DNA of 64,000 nucleotides from an uncultured Eubacteriales bacterium (GTDB lineage Bacteria > Bacillota > Clostridia > TANB77 > UBA1234): the NCBI GenBank assembly GCA_949283575.1, contig CASDSU010000031.1:150644-214643 (forward strand), written 5' to 3'. Of this stretch, positions 1 to 9,360 are shown piece after piece. The number at the start of each line of letters is the position of its first letter. Position 1 is the stretch's first letter. A program made the position numbers and the translations under genes. The notes beneath the pieces were generated by a model. It saw nothing but the letters and a program-made list of their open reading frames with translations, did not search any database and was not told the DNA's origin.

Positions 1-1086
1 AGACCAGGTTTAAACATTCCACAAAAGTTAAAAATGTTGATAAAGAAAGCAGGCATTGAAAATATTGATTTTAATAATAAATTTGTAGCAATTAAAATAC
101 ATTTTGGAGAGCCTGGTAACTTAGCGTTTTTAAGACCTAACTATGCTAAAGCTGTAGCTGATGTGGTTAAAGAATTAGGTGGAAGACCTTTCTTGACAGA
201 TGCTAATACTTTATATGTGGGTAGAAGAAAAAATGCTTTAGATCATATTGATGCTGCGTATGAAAATGGTTTTTCTCCGCTTTCAACTGGATGTCAAGTT
301 ATTATTGCTGATGGATTAAAAGGTACAGATGAAACTTTAGTTTCAATTGATGGAGAATATGTTAAAGAAGCTAAGATTGGTAGAGCTGTTATGGATGCAG
401 ATATTATTATTTCGCTTAATCACTTCAAAGGTCATGAAGCTACAGGTTTTGGTGGTGCTATCAAGAATCTTGGAATGGGTTGTGGTTCTAGAGCTGGTAA
501 GATGGAAATGCATTACAGTGGTAAGCCAATAGTTGATGAAAGTATGTGTAAAAAATGCAAAGTGTGTGCTAAAATTTGTGCACATGATGCGATTAGTTAT
601 AATGAATCTACAGGTGTTGCTGAGATTGATCATAATAAATGCGTTGGTTGTGGAAGATGCATAGGAATTTGTAATTTTGATGCGATAGAGCCTGCCAATA
701 ATTCTGCAAATGATTTATTAAATAAGAAAATGGCTGAATATGCTCTTGCTGTTGTTAAAGGTAGACCAGAGTTTCATATTAATATAATTTGTGATGTTTC
801 TCCAAATTGTGATTGTCATTCTGAAAATGATGCTCCTATAGTTCCAAATGTAGGAATGCTTGCTTCGTTTGATAGCGTTGCAATTGATAGAGCTTCAGCT
901 GATTTGGTTAATGAACAAACAGCATTTATGAATAGTGCACTTGGTGAAAATATTGAAAGACATATTTGTGAGAAAGATAATTTCCATACAAATCATCCTG
1001 ATACAAATTGGGAAAGTCAAATTGAGCATGGTGAGAAGATTGGTTTGGGAACAGCAAATTATGAACTTATAAAAGTTAAATTTTAA
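1..1086 (+). CDS. DUF362 / two-[4Fe-4S] ferredoxin-type protein, 5' partial
   Basis: The reading frame is open from base 1. The residues before the first ATG (position 34) continue the usual N-terminal pattern of this family, so the gene starts outside the window. The body looks like DUF362. Near the middle are two ferredoxin clusters, CKKCKVCAKIC and CVGCGRCIGIC, each CxxCxxCxxxC and able to bind a [4Fe-4S] cluster. Family knowledge: such cytoplasmic proteins are presumed electron carriers of unknown partner. It ends 21 bases before the TetR gene, so co-transcription is possible. No specific reaction can be assigned. Confidence 0.85.
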   Translation, partial: RPGLNIPQKLKMLIKKAGIENIDFNNKFVAIKIHFGEPGNLAFLRPNYAKAVADVVKELGGRPFLTDANTLYVGRRKNALDHIDAAYENGFSPLSTGCQVIIADGLKGTDETLVSIDGEYVKEAKIGRAVMDADIIISLNHFKGHEATGFGGAIKNLGMGCGSRAGKMEMHYSGKPIVDESMCKKCKVCAKICAHDAISYNESTGVAEIDHNKCVGCGRCIGICNFDAIEPANNSANDLLNKKMAEYALAVVKGRPEFHINIICDVSPNCDCHSENDAPIVPNVGMLASFDSVAIDRASADLVNEQTAFMNSALGENIERHICEKDNFHTNHPDTNWESQIEHGEKIGLGTANYELIKVKF

Positions 1087-1107
1087 TTTTAGATAAAGGG
1101 GTAATTA

Positions 1108-1686
1108 ATGAATAGTACAAAGAGAAGAATTTTTAATACAGCGGTTAAAATATTTTCTGATAAAGGATATGATAACTCGAGCATAGAAGAGATAACAGCA
1201 GTTGCTGGTGTCGCAAAAGGCTCTTTGTATTATCATTTTTCTAAGAAAGAAGATATATTTGATTTGCTTTTGGAACAGGGTTTTAGGTTGCTTAAAAATA
1301 ATATTGAGCTTAAAACTAAACATTGTAAAGATGCAATTGAAAAGATAGAAGCTGTTCTTTTAATCCAAATAAAGGTTACTGTTAAATATGAAGAATTCTT
1401 AAATGTTGTTTTTTCACAAATTTGGGGTGAAGAGGAGAAAAATAAGAAATGTAAAAAAGCTGTTTTTGAATACATAAAGATTATTGAAAGAATATTAAAA
1501 GAAGGTATTGAAAAAGGCGAAATTTATGATGGTAATGTTGAAGTGCTAGCATCAGGAATTTTTGGAACAACTTGCTCTAGTTTGATTTATAGACTTAAAA
1601 GAAATAGAGAAGTTGATGTTAATGAAATTTATGAAGGGTTTAGGAATACAGTAGTTAGTGCTCTTGATGCAAGAAAAAAAATGTGA
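1108..1686 (+). CDS. TetR/AcrR-family transcriptional regulator (likely fatty-acid regulator)
   Basis: 192 residues. The N-terminal helix-turn-helix is clear, with IEEITAVAGVAKGSLYYHFS around residues 26-45, the classic TetR DNA-binding signature. The C-terminal part is the variable ligand and dimer domain. The ATG at 1108 follows AAAGGGG. It lies just upstream of an acyl-CoA synthetase and the fatty-acid synthesis operon. A 16-bp TetR-type operator sits between it and the synthetase, and a similar site precedes acpP. I infer that it senses an acyl-CoA or acyl-ACP and represses lipid genes. The ligand is not visible from sequence. Confidence 0.85.
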   Translation: MNSTKRRIFNTAVKIFSDKGYDNSSIEEITAVAGVAKGSLYYHFSKKEDIFDLLLEQGFRLLKNNIELKTKHCKDAIEKIEAVLLIQIKVTVKYEEFLNVVFSQIWGEEEKNKKCKKAVFEYIKIIERILKEGIEKGEIYDGNVEVLASGIFGTTCSSLIYRLKRNREVDVNEIYEGFRNTVVSALDARKKM

Positions 1687-1727
1687 ACGAATTGTGTTTG
1701 AATTGAAAAAATAATAATGAAAAGAGG

Positions 1728-1777
1728 CGAAAATCCATTGGACTGACCACTCAGTCTAAAGATTTTCGTTTTTTTTT
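1728..1777 (+). terminator. Rho-independent terminator with nested operator palindrome
   Basis: CGAAAATC (1728-1735) pairs with GATTTTCG (1761-1768), followed by nine T. The loop contains a second perfect inverted repeat, GACTGA-ccac-TCAGTC (1741-1756). The hairpin ends the TetR transcript. The inner palindrome doubles as a candidate TetR operator for the next gene. Confidence 0.8.
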
Positions 1778-1787
1778 ATGCTAAAAT
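1741..1787 (+). promoter_or_regulatory. Candidate TetR operator plus extended -10 promoter for the acyl-CoA synthetase
   Basis: The palindrome GACTGACCACTCAGTC (1741-1756) has the form typical of TetR operators. An extended -10, TGcTAAAAT (TAAAAT at 1782-1787), follows. The gap from operator end to the first -10 base is 26 bases, the same as at acpP. The reverse complement of this site matches the acpP site at 13 of 16 positions. Confidence 0.6.
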
Positions 1788-1841
1788 TTCCTAAAAGTAA
1801 AAAAGTATTAAAAGTATAAAATTTAAATTAGGAGAAAATTA

Positions 1842-3551
1842 ATGGAACATTTTTCTTGCAAAAGTTTAGAGATAACAGATTTGAAAGATATGTTAGGGAA
1901 ATCAGGAAAGTTATATGCCGACAGAATTGCATATAAGATAAGAGTCGAAGAGGGTAAATATAGGTTATTTACTCATGGCGAAGTTAGAAGGATGGTTGAT
2001 TCTTTAGGAACAGTGTTAATAGACCTAGGTTTAAAAGATAAACGAATTGCGGTAATTGGGGAAAATAGATATGAGTGGGAGATTGCGTATTTATCTGTTG
2101 TTTGTGGAACGGGAATTGTTGTTCCGCTAGATAAATCTCTTCCAGTAAATGAACTTTATAATTTGATTAAAAGGTCTAAAGTTGAAGCGATTTTTTTTAC
2201 TAGTAAATATAAAGATGCGATTGTTAAGATAAAAGCAAGTGGTGATACAAATTTAAAATATATTATTCAGATGGATATTGATGAAGGTGATGATGAGATT
2301 CTTTCAGAAAAAGAATTGATTTCAAAAGGTGAAATTCGTCTACAAAATGGTGATAGGAGTTTTGTCGATGCAGTTATTGATTCAAATAAAATGAGTATAA
2401 TGCTTTTTACTTCTGGAACAACTGCAGAATCAAAAGTTGTAGCTCTTTCACATAAAAATATTTGTGCGAATTTGATGGACTTAGGTGAAGTGTTGGATAT
2501 TGATGAAACAGATACAGTTCTTTCGATTCTTCCAATTCATCACGTGTTTGAATGTACAGTTGGTTTTTTACTTGCGCTGTACAAAGGTGCAGAAACAGTA
2601 TTTTGCGATGGTATTAGACATTTAGTAGATAATTTGTATGAATATAAAGTTTCCGTGATGGCTTGTGTTCCTGGAATTTATGAAAGAATTTTTAAGATTA
2701 TACGAAAGAAAATTGAGAAAGATGGAAAGCTTGAAAAAATTCTAGAAGATGAAGAAAAATATAGAAGTCTTTCTATTGGAGAGAGAAAAGAAAAGTTTAA
2801 AGAAATTCATGATATGTTAGGTGGAAGGATAAAATTATTCATAAGTGGTGCGGCCGCCTTGGATAAGAGAATTGAAGAAAAGTATAGACTTTTAGGAATT
2901 AATATTGTTCAGGGATATGGACTCACAGAAACTTCTCCGGTAATTGCAATTGGTACAAATAGTTATCATAGAATTGGTTCAGTTGGAAGAAAACTTCCTA
3001 GTTTAGATGTTAAAATTTTTAATCCAAATAAGGATGGAATTGGTGAAATTATTGTCAAAGGTCCAACAGTTATGCTTGAGTATTTTGAAAACAAAGATGC
3101 AACAGATGAAGTAATGAATGGAGAATGGTTCCACACGGGGGATTTAGGAAGAATTGATGAAGAAGGATATTTGTTTATTTGTGGAAGAAAGAAAAGCGTA
3201 ATTGTTTTGAAGAATGGTAAAAATATCTTTCCAGAAGAAATGGAAAACTTGGTTAATAAAATTGATGATATTGAAGAATCGATGGTATTTGGTATGTCAA
3301 AATCGGATGATGAAGATGATATAAAAATAAATGCGATTTTAGTTGTTAACAAATCTAGTTTGAAAGAAAGATATGGAATAGAAACAGATGAAGAAATTTA
3401 TAAAGTTTTATATTCACAAATAAAAGAGATAAATAATGTAATGCCATCATATAAAGCGATTAAAAATCTTGTGATAACAGAAAATCCTTTGATAAAAACG
3501 ACAACAAATAAAATAAAAAGGCAGGCAAACTTAGATGCGATTAAAAGATAA
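1842..3551 (+). CDS. AMP-forming acyl-CoA synthetase (long-chain fatty-acid-CoA ligase type)
   Basis: 569 residues of the ANL adenylate-forming superfamily. Visible motifs are the phosphate-binding loop MLFTSGTTAESKVVALSHKN (near residue 186), the adenine-binding GYGLTETSP (near 358), and the hinge-region HTGDLGRIDEEGYLFICGRKK. It activates a carboxylic acid with ATP to an acyl-adenylate and then a thioester; chain-length specificity cannot be read here. The ATG follows TTAGGAG. It occupies the place where many Clostridia carry fabH and acpP at the head of the fatty-acid operon, which suggests use of exogenous fatty acids. Its 3' end overlaps birA by 17 bases. Confidence 0.85.
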   Translation: MEHFSCKSLEITDLKDMLGKSGKLYADRIAYKIRVEEGKYRLFTHGEVRRMVDSLGTVLIDLGLKDKRIAVIGENRYEWEIAYLSVVCGTGIVVPLDKSLPVNELYNLIKRSKVEAIFFTSKYKDAIVKIKASGDTNLKYIIQMDIDEGDDEILSEKELISKGEIRLQNGDRSFVDAVIDSNKMSIMLFTSGTTAESKVVALSHKNICANLMDLGEVLDIDETDTVLSILPIHHVFECTVGFLLALYKGAETVFCDGIRHLVDNLYEYKVSVMACVPGIYERIFKIIRKKIEKDGKLEKILEDEEKYRSLSIGERKEKFKEIHDMLGGRIKLFISGAAALDKRIEEKYRLLGINIVQGYGLTETSPVIAIGTNSYHRIGSVGRKLPSLDVKIFNPNKDGIGEIIVKGPTVMLEYFENKDATDEVMNGEWFHTGDLGRIDEEGYLFICGRKKSVIVLKNGKNIFPEEMENLVNKIDDIEESMVFGMSKSDDEDDIKINAILVVNKSSLKERYGIETDEEIYKVLYSQIKEINNVMPSYKAIKNLVITENPLIKTTTNKIKRQANLDAIKR

Positions 3552-4096
3552 AGAGGTTATTTATTACGAGACAATTGATTCAACACAATTTGAAGCTTGG
3601 AGACTTGGAAGTGCTGGTAAAATTGAAAGTGGAACGATAATTGTTGCAGATATACAAACTGCTGGAATAGGAACGCATGGCAGGACATGGATAACCGATG
3701 AAAAAGACAACATAGCTGCTTCAATTTACTTTAAGCCAAATTGTGAAATTGAAATAATAAAAAACATAACAATAGAAATTGCGGAAAAAATAGTTTCAAT
3801 TTTACAACCATTTATAGGAGTAGAGCTTAATATTAAAGAACCGAACGATCTTTATTGGAATGGAAAAAAGCTTGGTCGGAATATTAGTTGAAACCAAAGT
3901 TCGAAATGGAATTGTTTCAGAAATGGTTGTCGGAATTGGAATAAACACAAACAAAGAAAAATTTGAAGGCGAACTTGAAGGAATAGCCACATCAATCAAA
4001 AAAGAATTTGGTGTGAATATAGATAGGGAAGAATTTATAGATTCTTTGAGAAAGAAGGACAATTGGACAAAAGCCCCGTCCCTTTGTCCAAAATAG
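3535..4096 (+). pseudogene. birA: Biotin-protein ligase BirA, split at a CGG codon and C-terminally truncated
   Basis: Catalytic-core motifs are present: GIGTHGRTW (ATP/biotin loop), EPNDLYWNGKKL, then ILVETKVRNGIVSEMVVGIGIN. The two halves lie in different frames. The frame changes at CGG 3877-3879: skipping C3877 gives KKLGGILVE, the normal family motif, whereas the unshifted frame stops three codons later. The 3' end runs into a GGGACG-core palindrome (4063-4091), which replaces the usual C-terminal domain, so only about 186 residues remain. No N-terminal DNA-binding domain is present. The location fits biotinylation of AccB encoded downstream. Either decayed or dependent on +1 shifting; a second ligase may exist elsewhere. 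Confidence 0.75.
4063..4091. repeat. GGGACG-core palindrome, copy 1
   Basis: Perfect 9-bp arms TTGGACAAA (4063-4071) and TTTGTCCAA (4083-4091) flank the core CCCCGTCCC (reverse complement GGGACGGGG). It forms the 3' end of the truncated birA. Related copies lie at 11820, 13106, 19668 and 48990. Confidence 0.65.
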
Positions 4097-4111
4097 AAAG
4101 TGAGTGAGTAT

Positions 4112-5053
4112 ATGAAAATAGGTTTTTTATTTCCTGGGCAAGGTGCTCAGTATGTGGGGATGTGTAAAGATTTTTATGAGAAATACAATAAGGTTAAAGA
4201 TATATATGGAAAAGTTGAAGAAATTACAGGTGTAGATATTGCGGATATTTCATTTAATGGAGATGAGAGTGTTTTAAATGAAACTAAAAATACTCAGCTT
4301 GCCGTTTTGACTATGAGTTTAGCGATTTTAGAACTTCTTAAAGAAAATGGAATTGAAGCTGATGCTCTTGCTGGCTTAAGTTTGGGTGAATATGCAGCGC
4401 TTATTCATAGTGGAGCATTATCGTTTGAGGATGGTGTGAAAGTTGTGCAAAAAAGAGGAGAGTTTATGCAGAATCTTTTACCTGCCGGTGAATGGCAAAT
4501 GGCTGCGATTATCGGTCTTGATGATGAAATTGTTGAAATTGTTTGTAATTCTATTACTAGCGGATTTGTTGTTCCTGCGAATTATAATACTAAAGGTCAA
4601 GTTGTAATTTCAGGTGAGAAAATAGCAGTAGAAGAAGCTAGTGTGCTTGCTAAAGAAAAAGGCGCAAAGCTTGTAAATATTATAAAAACAGCTGGTCCTT
4701 TTCATACTGCAAAGCTTACTGAAAGTGCAAAAACTTTAAGAAAAGTTTTAGATAATACGACTTTCAATAGTTTTGAAACAGCAGTCATTAAGAATATTGA
4801 TGGTGAAAAATATAGTGAGCAAGATGATATTAGAGAAATTTTAGAAAAACATATTATAAGTCCTGTTAGATTTACGAAGAGTTTACAAACAATGCTTGAT
4901 ATGGGTGTTGATACTTTTGTTGAAATTGGACCCGGAAAGACTTTGTCAGGATTTATTAAGAGAATTAAAACGGATAAAGAAATTAAGATTTTGAATATAA
5001 ATAATGTTGAAACTTTCGAAGATACACTTGCTAAGTTGAAAGGAGATGCATAA
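4112..5053 (+). CDS. fabD: Malonyl-CoA:ACP transacylase FabD
   Basis: 313 residues. It moves malonyl groups from CoA to ACP to supply fatty-acid elongation. GQGAQ is near residues 9-13, the nucleophile elbow GLSLGEY places the catalytic Ser at about residue 90, and the catalytic His is in GPFHTAKL. I chose the ATG at 4112, whose product begins directly with KIGFLFPGQGAQ and follows a GTGAG-type ribosome site; an in-frame GTG at 4100 is the alternative. First of the contiguous fatty-acid operon, with fabG four bases downstream. Confidence 0.95.
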   Translation: MKIGFLFPGQGAQYVGMCKDFYEKYNKVKDIYGKVEEITGVDIADISFNGDESVLNETKNTQLAVLTMSLAILELLKENGIEADALAGLSLGEYAALIHSGALSFEDGVKVVQKRGEFMQNLLPAGEWQMAAIIGLDDEIVEIVCNSITSGFVVPANYNTKGQVVISGEKIAVEEASVLAKEKGAKLVNIIKTAGPFHTAKLTESAKTLRKVLDNTTFNSFETAVIKNIDGEKYSEQDDIREILEKHIISPVRFTKSLQTMLDMGVDTFVEIGPGKTLSGFIKRIKTDKEIKILNINNVETFEDTLAKLKGDA

Positions 5054-5056
5054 AAC

Positions 5057-5791
5057 TTGAGTAAAGTAGCTTTTATTACAGGAGCGACAAGAGGAATCGG
5101 GAAGCAAATTGCTCTAACGCTTGCTAAAGAAGGATATGATATTGCTTTAAATTACAGAAGTGAAAATGATGATGTAGAAAATACTGCAAAAGAAATTGAA
5201 AATGAGAATGTAAAATGTTTCGCGGTAAAATGTGATATTTCTAATTTTGAAGCTTGTGAAGAAGCTGTAAAGAAGATAATAGCTGAGTTTGGCCAAATTG
5301 ATGTTTTAGTTAACAATGCTGGTATTACGAAAGATATGCTTTTAATGAGAATGAAAAAAGAAGATTTTGAAAGTGTAATTGATGTAAATTTAGTTGGTAC
5401 TTTTAATGTTACTAAAAATGTTGTGAATCATATGATGAAAGCAAGAAGTGGAAGAATTATTAATATTTCATCAGTGGTTGGTATTTCTGGTAATGCAGGT
5501 CAAGCTAATTATTCGGCTTCTAAAGCTGGAATAATCGGATTTACTAAGAGTTTAGCTAAAGAGCTTGGCTCAAGAAATATTTTGGTAAATGCTGTTGCAC
5601 CAGGTTTTATTGAAACTGCAATGACAGATGTTTTAAAGGATGAAATAAAAGAAGAAATTGTAAAATCTATTCCACTTAAAAGAATAGGTAAAACTCAGGA
5701 TGTTGCGAATGTAGTAAAATTCTTAGCTTCTGAAGATAGTTCGTATATAACAGGTCAAGTAATACATATTGATGGTGGAATGTTAACGTAA
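5057..5791 (+). CDS. fabG: 3-oxoacyl-[ACP] reductase FabG
   Basis: 244-residue short-chain dehydrogenase that reduces 3-oxoacyl-ACP with NADPH. TGATRGIG (residues 8-15) is the dinucleotide loop, NNAG is at 86-89, and the catalytic residues are Asn111, Ser139, Tyr152 and Lys156 (YSASK). The C-terminal IDGGMLT is typical. Translation starts at TTG 5057, supported by AAAGGAG about 12 bases upstream inside fabD. Start spacing indicates tight operon coupling. Confidence 0.95.
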   Translation: MSKVAFITGATRGIGKQIALTLAKEGYDIALNYRSENDDVENTAKEIENENVKCFAVKCDISNFEACEEAVKKIIAEFGQIDVLVNNAGITKDMLLMRMKKEDFESVIDVNLVGTFNVTKNVVNHMMKARSGRIINISSVVGISGNAGQANYSASKAGIIGFTKSLAKELGSRNILVNAVAPGFIETAMTDVLKDEIKEEIVKSIPLKRIGKTQDVANVVKFLASEDSSYITGQVIHIDGGMLT

Positions 5792-5816
5792 ATTATAATT
5801 TGAAAGGATTTTTGAT

Positions 5817-7058
5817 ATGGATAAAAGAGTTGTTATAACAGGTATGGGAGCTATATCTCCTATTGGAAATAATGTAGAAGAAACATGGAATGGAATTGAA
5901 AATAAAGTTTGCGGTATAGATAATATTACTTTGTTTGATGCTACTAATTTTAAAACTAGTTTAGCTGCTGAGGTAAAGAATTATGAGGCAACTAATTATT
6001 TTGATGCTAAAGCTGCAAAAAGATTAGACAGGTCTTCACAGTTTGCAATGATAGCTGCAAGAGAGGCTATGGCAGATTCAGAAATTACAAAAGAGAATAC
6101 TGACTTAGATAGAGTTGGTGTTTTTGTAAGTTCTGGTATTGCTGGCCTTACAACAATTCAAGAACAATGTGAAATAAACTATGTTAAAGGAAATTCAAGA
6201 GTATCACCAATGTTTATTCCAATGGCAATTGCAAATATGCCTGCTGGTAATATTTCGATTGAGTTTGGACTAAAAGGAGAATCTATGGCTGTTGTGACAG
6301 CTTGCGCTTCTGCTACTCATGCAATTGGTGAAGCTTATAAAACAATTAAACATGGTTATGAAGATGCTGTTCTTGCGGGTGGAACAGAAGCTTCTATTTG
6401 CATGGTTGGAATTGCAGGTTTTGAAAATATGAAGGCATTATCTAATTCAACAGATAAAGAAAGAGCAAGTATTCCTTTTGATGCTGAAAGAAATGGTTTT
6501 GTAATGGGTGAAGGTTCAGGAATTCTCGTGCTTGAAGAGTTAGAACATGCCAAAAAAAGAGGTGCGAAGATTTATGCAGAAGTGATTGGATTTGGTTCAA
6601 CTACTGATGCATACCATATTACATCACCTTGCCCAGATGGTGAATGTGGAGCTAAAGCAATGATTCGTGCAATTAAAGATGCTGATATAAAACCTGAAGA
6701 TATTGATTATATAAATACGCATGGAACATCTACTCATTTAAATGATATGACTGAAACGATGGCTATTAAAACAGCTTTAGGTGAAGCTAGCAAAGATGTT
6801 TTAGTAAGCTCAACAAAAGGTAATACAGGACATTTGCTAGGTGCTGCGGGTGCAATTGAAGCGATAATTTCAGTTTGTGCAATTAACAACAAAATGGTTC
6901 CGCCAACAATAAATTATAAAGTTAAGGATGAAGAATGTGATTTAAATGTTGTTCCAAATGAGCCTGTGAAAAAAGATATAAACGTTGTAATGTCTAATTC
7001 ACTTGGATTTGGTGGACACAATGCGAGCATAATAATTAAGAAATACGAGGAGGTTTAA
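5817..7058 (+). CDS. fabF: 3-oxoacyl-[ACP] synthase II FabF
   Basis: 413 residues. Condensing enzyme that extends acyl-ACP with malonyl-ACP. The active-site Cys163 lies in [11 protein letters not shown], and the two catalytic histidines are in NTHGTST (near 304) and [12 protein letters not shown] (near 340), giving the Cys-His-His set of KAS I/II. The last codons contain GAGGAGG, which is the ribosome site of accB. No KAS III (fabH) is present in the window, so initiation must use an enzyme encoded elsewhere or another route. Confidence 0.95.
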   Translation: MDKRVVITGMGAISPIGNNVEETWNGIENKVCGIDNITLFDATNFKTSLAAEVKNYEATNYFDAKAAKRLDRSSQFAMIAAREAMADSEITKENTDLDRVGVFVSSGIAGLTTIQEQCEINYVKGNSRVSPMFIPMAIANMPAGNISIEFGLKGESMAVVTACASATHAIGEAYKTIKHGYEDAVLAGGTEASICMVGIAGFENMKALSNSTDKERASIPFDAERNGFVMGEGSGILVLEELEHAKKRGAKIYAEVIGFGSTTDAYHITSPCPDGECGAKAMIRAIKDADIKPEDIDYINTHGTSTHLNDMTETMAIKTALGEASKDVLVSSTKGNTGHLLGAAGAIEAIISVCAINNKMVPPTINYKVKDEECDLNVVPNEPVKKDINVVMSNSLGFGGHNASIIIKKYEEV

Positions 7059-7063
7059 AGCTG

Positions 7064-7528
7064 ATGGAATATGAGAAAATAAAAAAATTAATGGATGATA
7101 TGAATAGCTATAAATTGACAGCTTTAGATGTTGAGCTTCCTGATGGGACAAAAATAAGTATGAGAAAAGATGCGGTAAAAGAAGTGACAAAAGAGGTAGT
7201 TGTCAAATCAGATGAAAATAGAAATATCATACAAGAGAAATCTGACATAGCTACAGTAGAATCATTTGCAGAAACAATTGTGAAAGAGCAATGTGGGAAT
7301 ATTGTTAAATCACCTATGGTTGGAACGTTTTATATCAAACCATCACCAACTGCAAATCCTTATGTTGAAGTTGGAAGCGAAGTGAAAATTGGTGATGTAC
7401 TTTGTATAGTTGAAGCTATGAAGCTTATGAATGAAATCGAATCTGAATATAGTGGAAAAGTTGCTAGAATTCTTGTGAAAGATGGAGAGCCTGTTGAGTA
7501 TGGAACTCCATTATTCGAAATTCTATAG
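7064..7528 (+). CDS. accB: Biotin carboxyl carrier protein of acetyl-CoA carboxylase
   Basis: 154 residues. The C-terminal lipoyl/biotinyl domain contains EAMKLMNEI with biotinylated Lys at about residue 120. The Pro/Ala-rich linker is short. It carries carboxybiotin between AccC and AccAD. The ATG follows GAGGAGG within the end of fabF. It is the expected substrate of the nearby damaged birA. Confidence 0.95.
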   Translation: MEYEKIKKLMDDMNSYKLTALDVELPDGTKISMRKDAVKEVTKEVVVKSDENRNIIQEKSDIATVESFAETIVKEQCGNIVKSPMVGTFYIKPSPTANPYVEVGSEVKIGDVLCIVEAMKLMNEIESEYSGKVARILVKDGEPVEYGTPLFEIL

Positions 7529-7542
7529 TTGAGGTGAATCAA

Positions 7543-7971
7543 ATGTTAAACAAAGATGAGATAAAAAATATTATTCCACAAAGAGAACCATTTTTGATGA
7601 TTGATGAAGTAGAAGACCTTGTTCCTGGTGAAAGTGCGATTGCATATAAAGATGTTTGTACAGATGAGTGGTATTTTAAGGGGCACTTTCCTGGTAATCC
7701 CATTATGCCAGGTGTTTTGATAACAGAATCACTTGCGCAAACGGGTGCTGTCGCAATTTTGTCAATGGAAGAAAATAAGGGCAAGAATGCACTGTTTGGC
7801 GGAATTAACAATATGAAATTTAAAAAAATGGTTGTTCCAGGAGATAGATTAAAACTTGAAGTTAAAATTATAAAAAGAAAAGGTCCTATAGGTATTGGTG
7901 AAGCGACAGCAACTTCAAATGGGGAATTGGTTGCTAAAGGAGAATTAACATTTGCTGTTGTGAATAACTAG
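7543..7971 (+). CDS. fabZ: 3-hydroxyacyl-[ACP] dehydratase FabZ
   Basis: 142 residues, hot-dog fold. The signature GHFPGNPIMPGVLITESLAQTGA carries catalytic His48 and Glu62. It dehydrates 3-hydroxyacyl-ACP to trans-2-enoyl-ACP, the substrate of FabI. The ATG at 7543 is preferred because GAGGTGA lies 5 bases upstream; an in-frame GTG at 7534 is part of that ribosome site. Inserted between accB and accC, the usual Clostridia order. Confidence 0.95.
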   Translation: MLNKDEIKNIIPQREPFLMIDEVEDLVPGESAIAYKDVCTDEWYFKGHFPGNPIMPGVLITESLAQTGAVAILSMEENKGKNALFGGINNMKFKKMVVPGDRLKLEVKIIKRKGPIGIGEATATSNGELVAKGELTFAVVNN

Positions 7972-7997
7972 TGATAAGTATTTGGAGGAAGAAAAAT

Positions 7998-9338
7998 ATG
8001 AATAAAATTTTAATTGCTAATCGTGGTGAAATAGCTGTTAGAATAATCAGAGCTTGTAAGGAAATGAATATTAAAACTGTTGCTGTTTATTCTGAAATTG
8101 ATAAGAATGCGATGCATACTAAACTTGCTGATGAAGCTGTTTGCATAGGTCCTGCTGCATCTTCAAAAAGTTATTTGAATATTAAAAATATAATTGAAGC
8201 AGCTCGTATTACAGGTGCAGACAGTATTCATCCTGGTTTTGGCTTTTTGTCTGAAAATTCGCAATTTGCTAAGATTTGTGAAGAATCTAATATTAAGTTT
8301 ATAGGTCCCAATTATAAGGTAATAGATTTGCTTGGTAATAAATCTAATGCTAAGAAAATGGTTAAAGAAGCTGGGGTAAAAGTTATTGAAGGTTCAGAAG
8401 GCAGCATTGAAGAAATTGAAGATGCAATTAAAATAGCAAACAAGATTGGATATCCTGTTTTATTAAAAGCTGCTGCAGGTGGTGGTGGAAAAGGTATCAG
8501 AATTGCGAATAACGATGATGAGCTTAGAGAAAACTTTGAAATTGTAAAACAAGAATCAAAAATTTCTTTTAATAGCGATGAAATATATTTAGAAAAGTTT
8601 ATAAAAAATCCAAGACATGTTGAAATTCAAATACTTGCTGATGAAAAGGGGAATGTTATTCATCTTGGTGAAAGAGATTGTTCGATTCAAAGAAGACATC
8701 AAAAGTTAATCGAAGAAACTCCTTCTACTGCAGTTTCAAATGAACTTAGAGATAAGATGGGCGAAGCTGCTGTTAAAGCTGCGAAGGCTGCAAATTATAC
8801 AAGTTGCGGTACAGTTGAATTTTTAGTTGATGAGGATAAGAATTTTTATTTTATGGAGATGAACACAAGAATTCAAGTTGAGCATCCTATAACGGAAATA
8901 CGTACAGGTATTGATATAGTTAAAGAACAAATAAGAATCGCTGGTGGAGAAACTTTGAAATATAAGCAAGAAGATATTGAGTATAGAGGTCATGTTATTG
9001 AATGTAGAATAAATGCAGAAAATCCTAGTAAAAATTTTATGCCATGTCCTGGAAAAATAAATGGAATAATGTTTCCTGGAGGAAATGGTGTGAGGATAGA
9101 CTCTGCAATTTATGAAGGATATACAATTCCACCAAACTATGATTCAATGATTGCAAAAGTAATCACACATGGTTCATCAAGAAATGAAGCAATCGCAAAA
9201 ATGAAGAGAGCGCTTGAGGAATTAGTTATTGATGGTGTGGATACTAATCGTGATTTCTTATTTGATATTATAAAAAATTTTAATTTTATAAGAGGTAATT
9301 TTGATACATCATTTGTTGAAAAAGAAATGATGAATTAA
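7998..9338 (+). CDS. accC: Acetyl-CoA carboxylase, biotin carboxylase subunit AccC
   Basis: 446 residues, ATP-grasp fold. It starts KILIANRGEIAVRIIRAC, typical of biotin carboxylase, and has the glycine-rich AAAGGGGKGIRI loop and the MEMNTRIQVEHPITE metal and bicarbonate region. It carboxylates the biotin of AccB using ATP and bicarbonate. The ATG at 7998 follows GGAGGAAG; the longer in-frame extension upstream lacks family similarity. Confidence 0.96.
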   Translation: MNKILIANRGEIAVRIIRACKEMNIKTVAVYSEIDKNAMHTKLADEAVCIGPAASSKSYLNIKNIIEAARITGADSIHPGFGFLSENSQFAKICEESNIKFIGPNYKVIDLLGNKSNAKKMVKEAGVKVIEGSEGSIEEIEDAIKIANKIGYPVLLKAAAGGGGKGIRIANNDDELRENFEIVKQESKISFNSDEIYLEKFIKNPRHVEIQILADEKGNVIHLGERDCSIQRRHQKLIEETPSTAVSNELRDKMGEAAVKAAKAANYTSCGTVEFLVDEDKNFYFMEMNTRIQVEHPITEIRTGIDIVKEQIRIAGGETLKYKQEDIEYRGHVIECRINAENPSKNFMPCPGKINGIMFPGGNGVRIDSAIYEGYTIPPNYDSMIAKVITHGSSRNEAIAKMKRALEELVIDGVDTNRDFLFDIIKNFNFIRGNFDTSFVEKEMMN

Positions 9339-9360
9339 TGAGCAAAAGCGGAGGTGTAAT

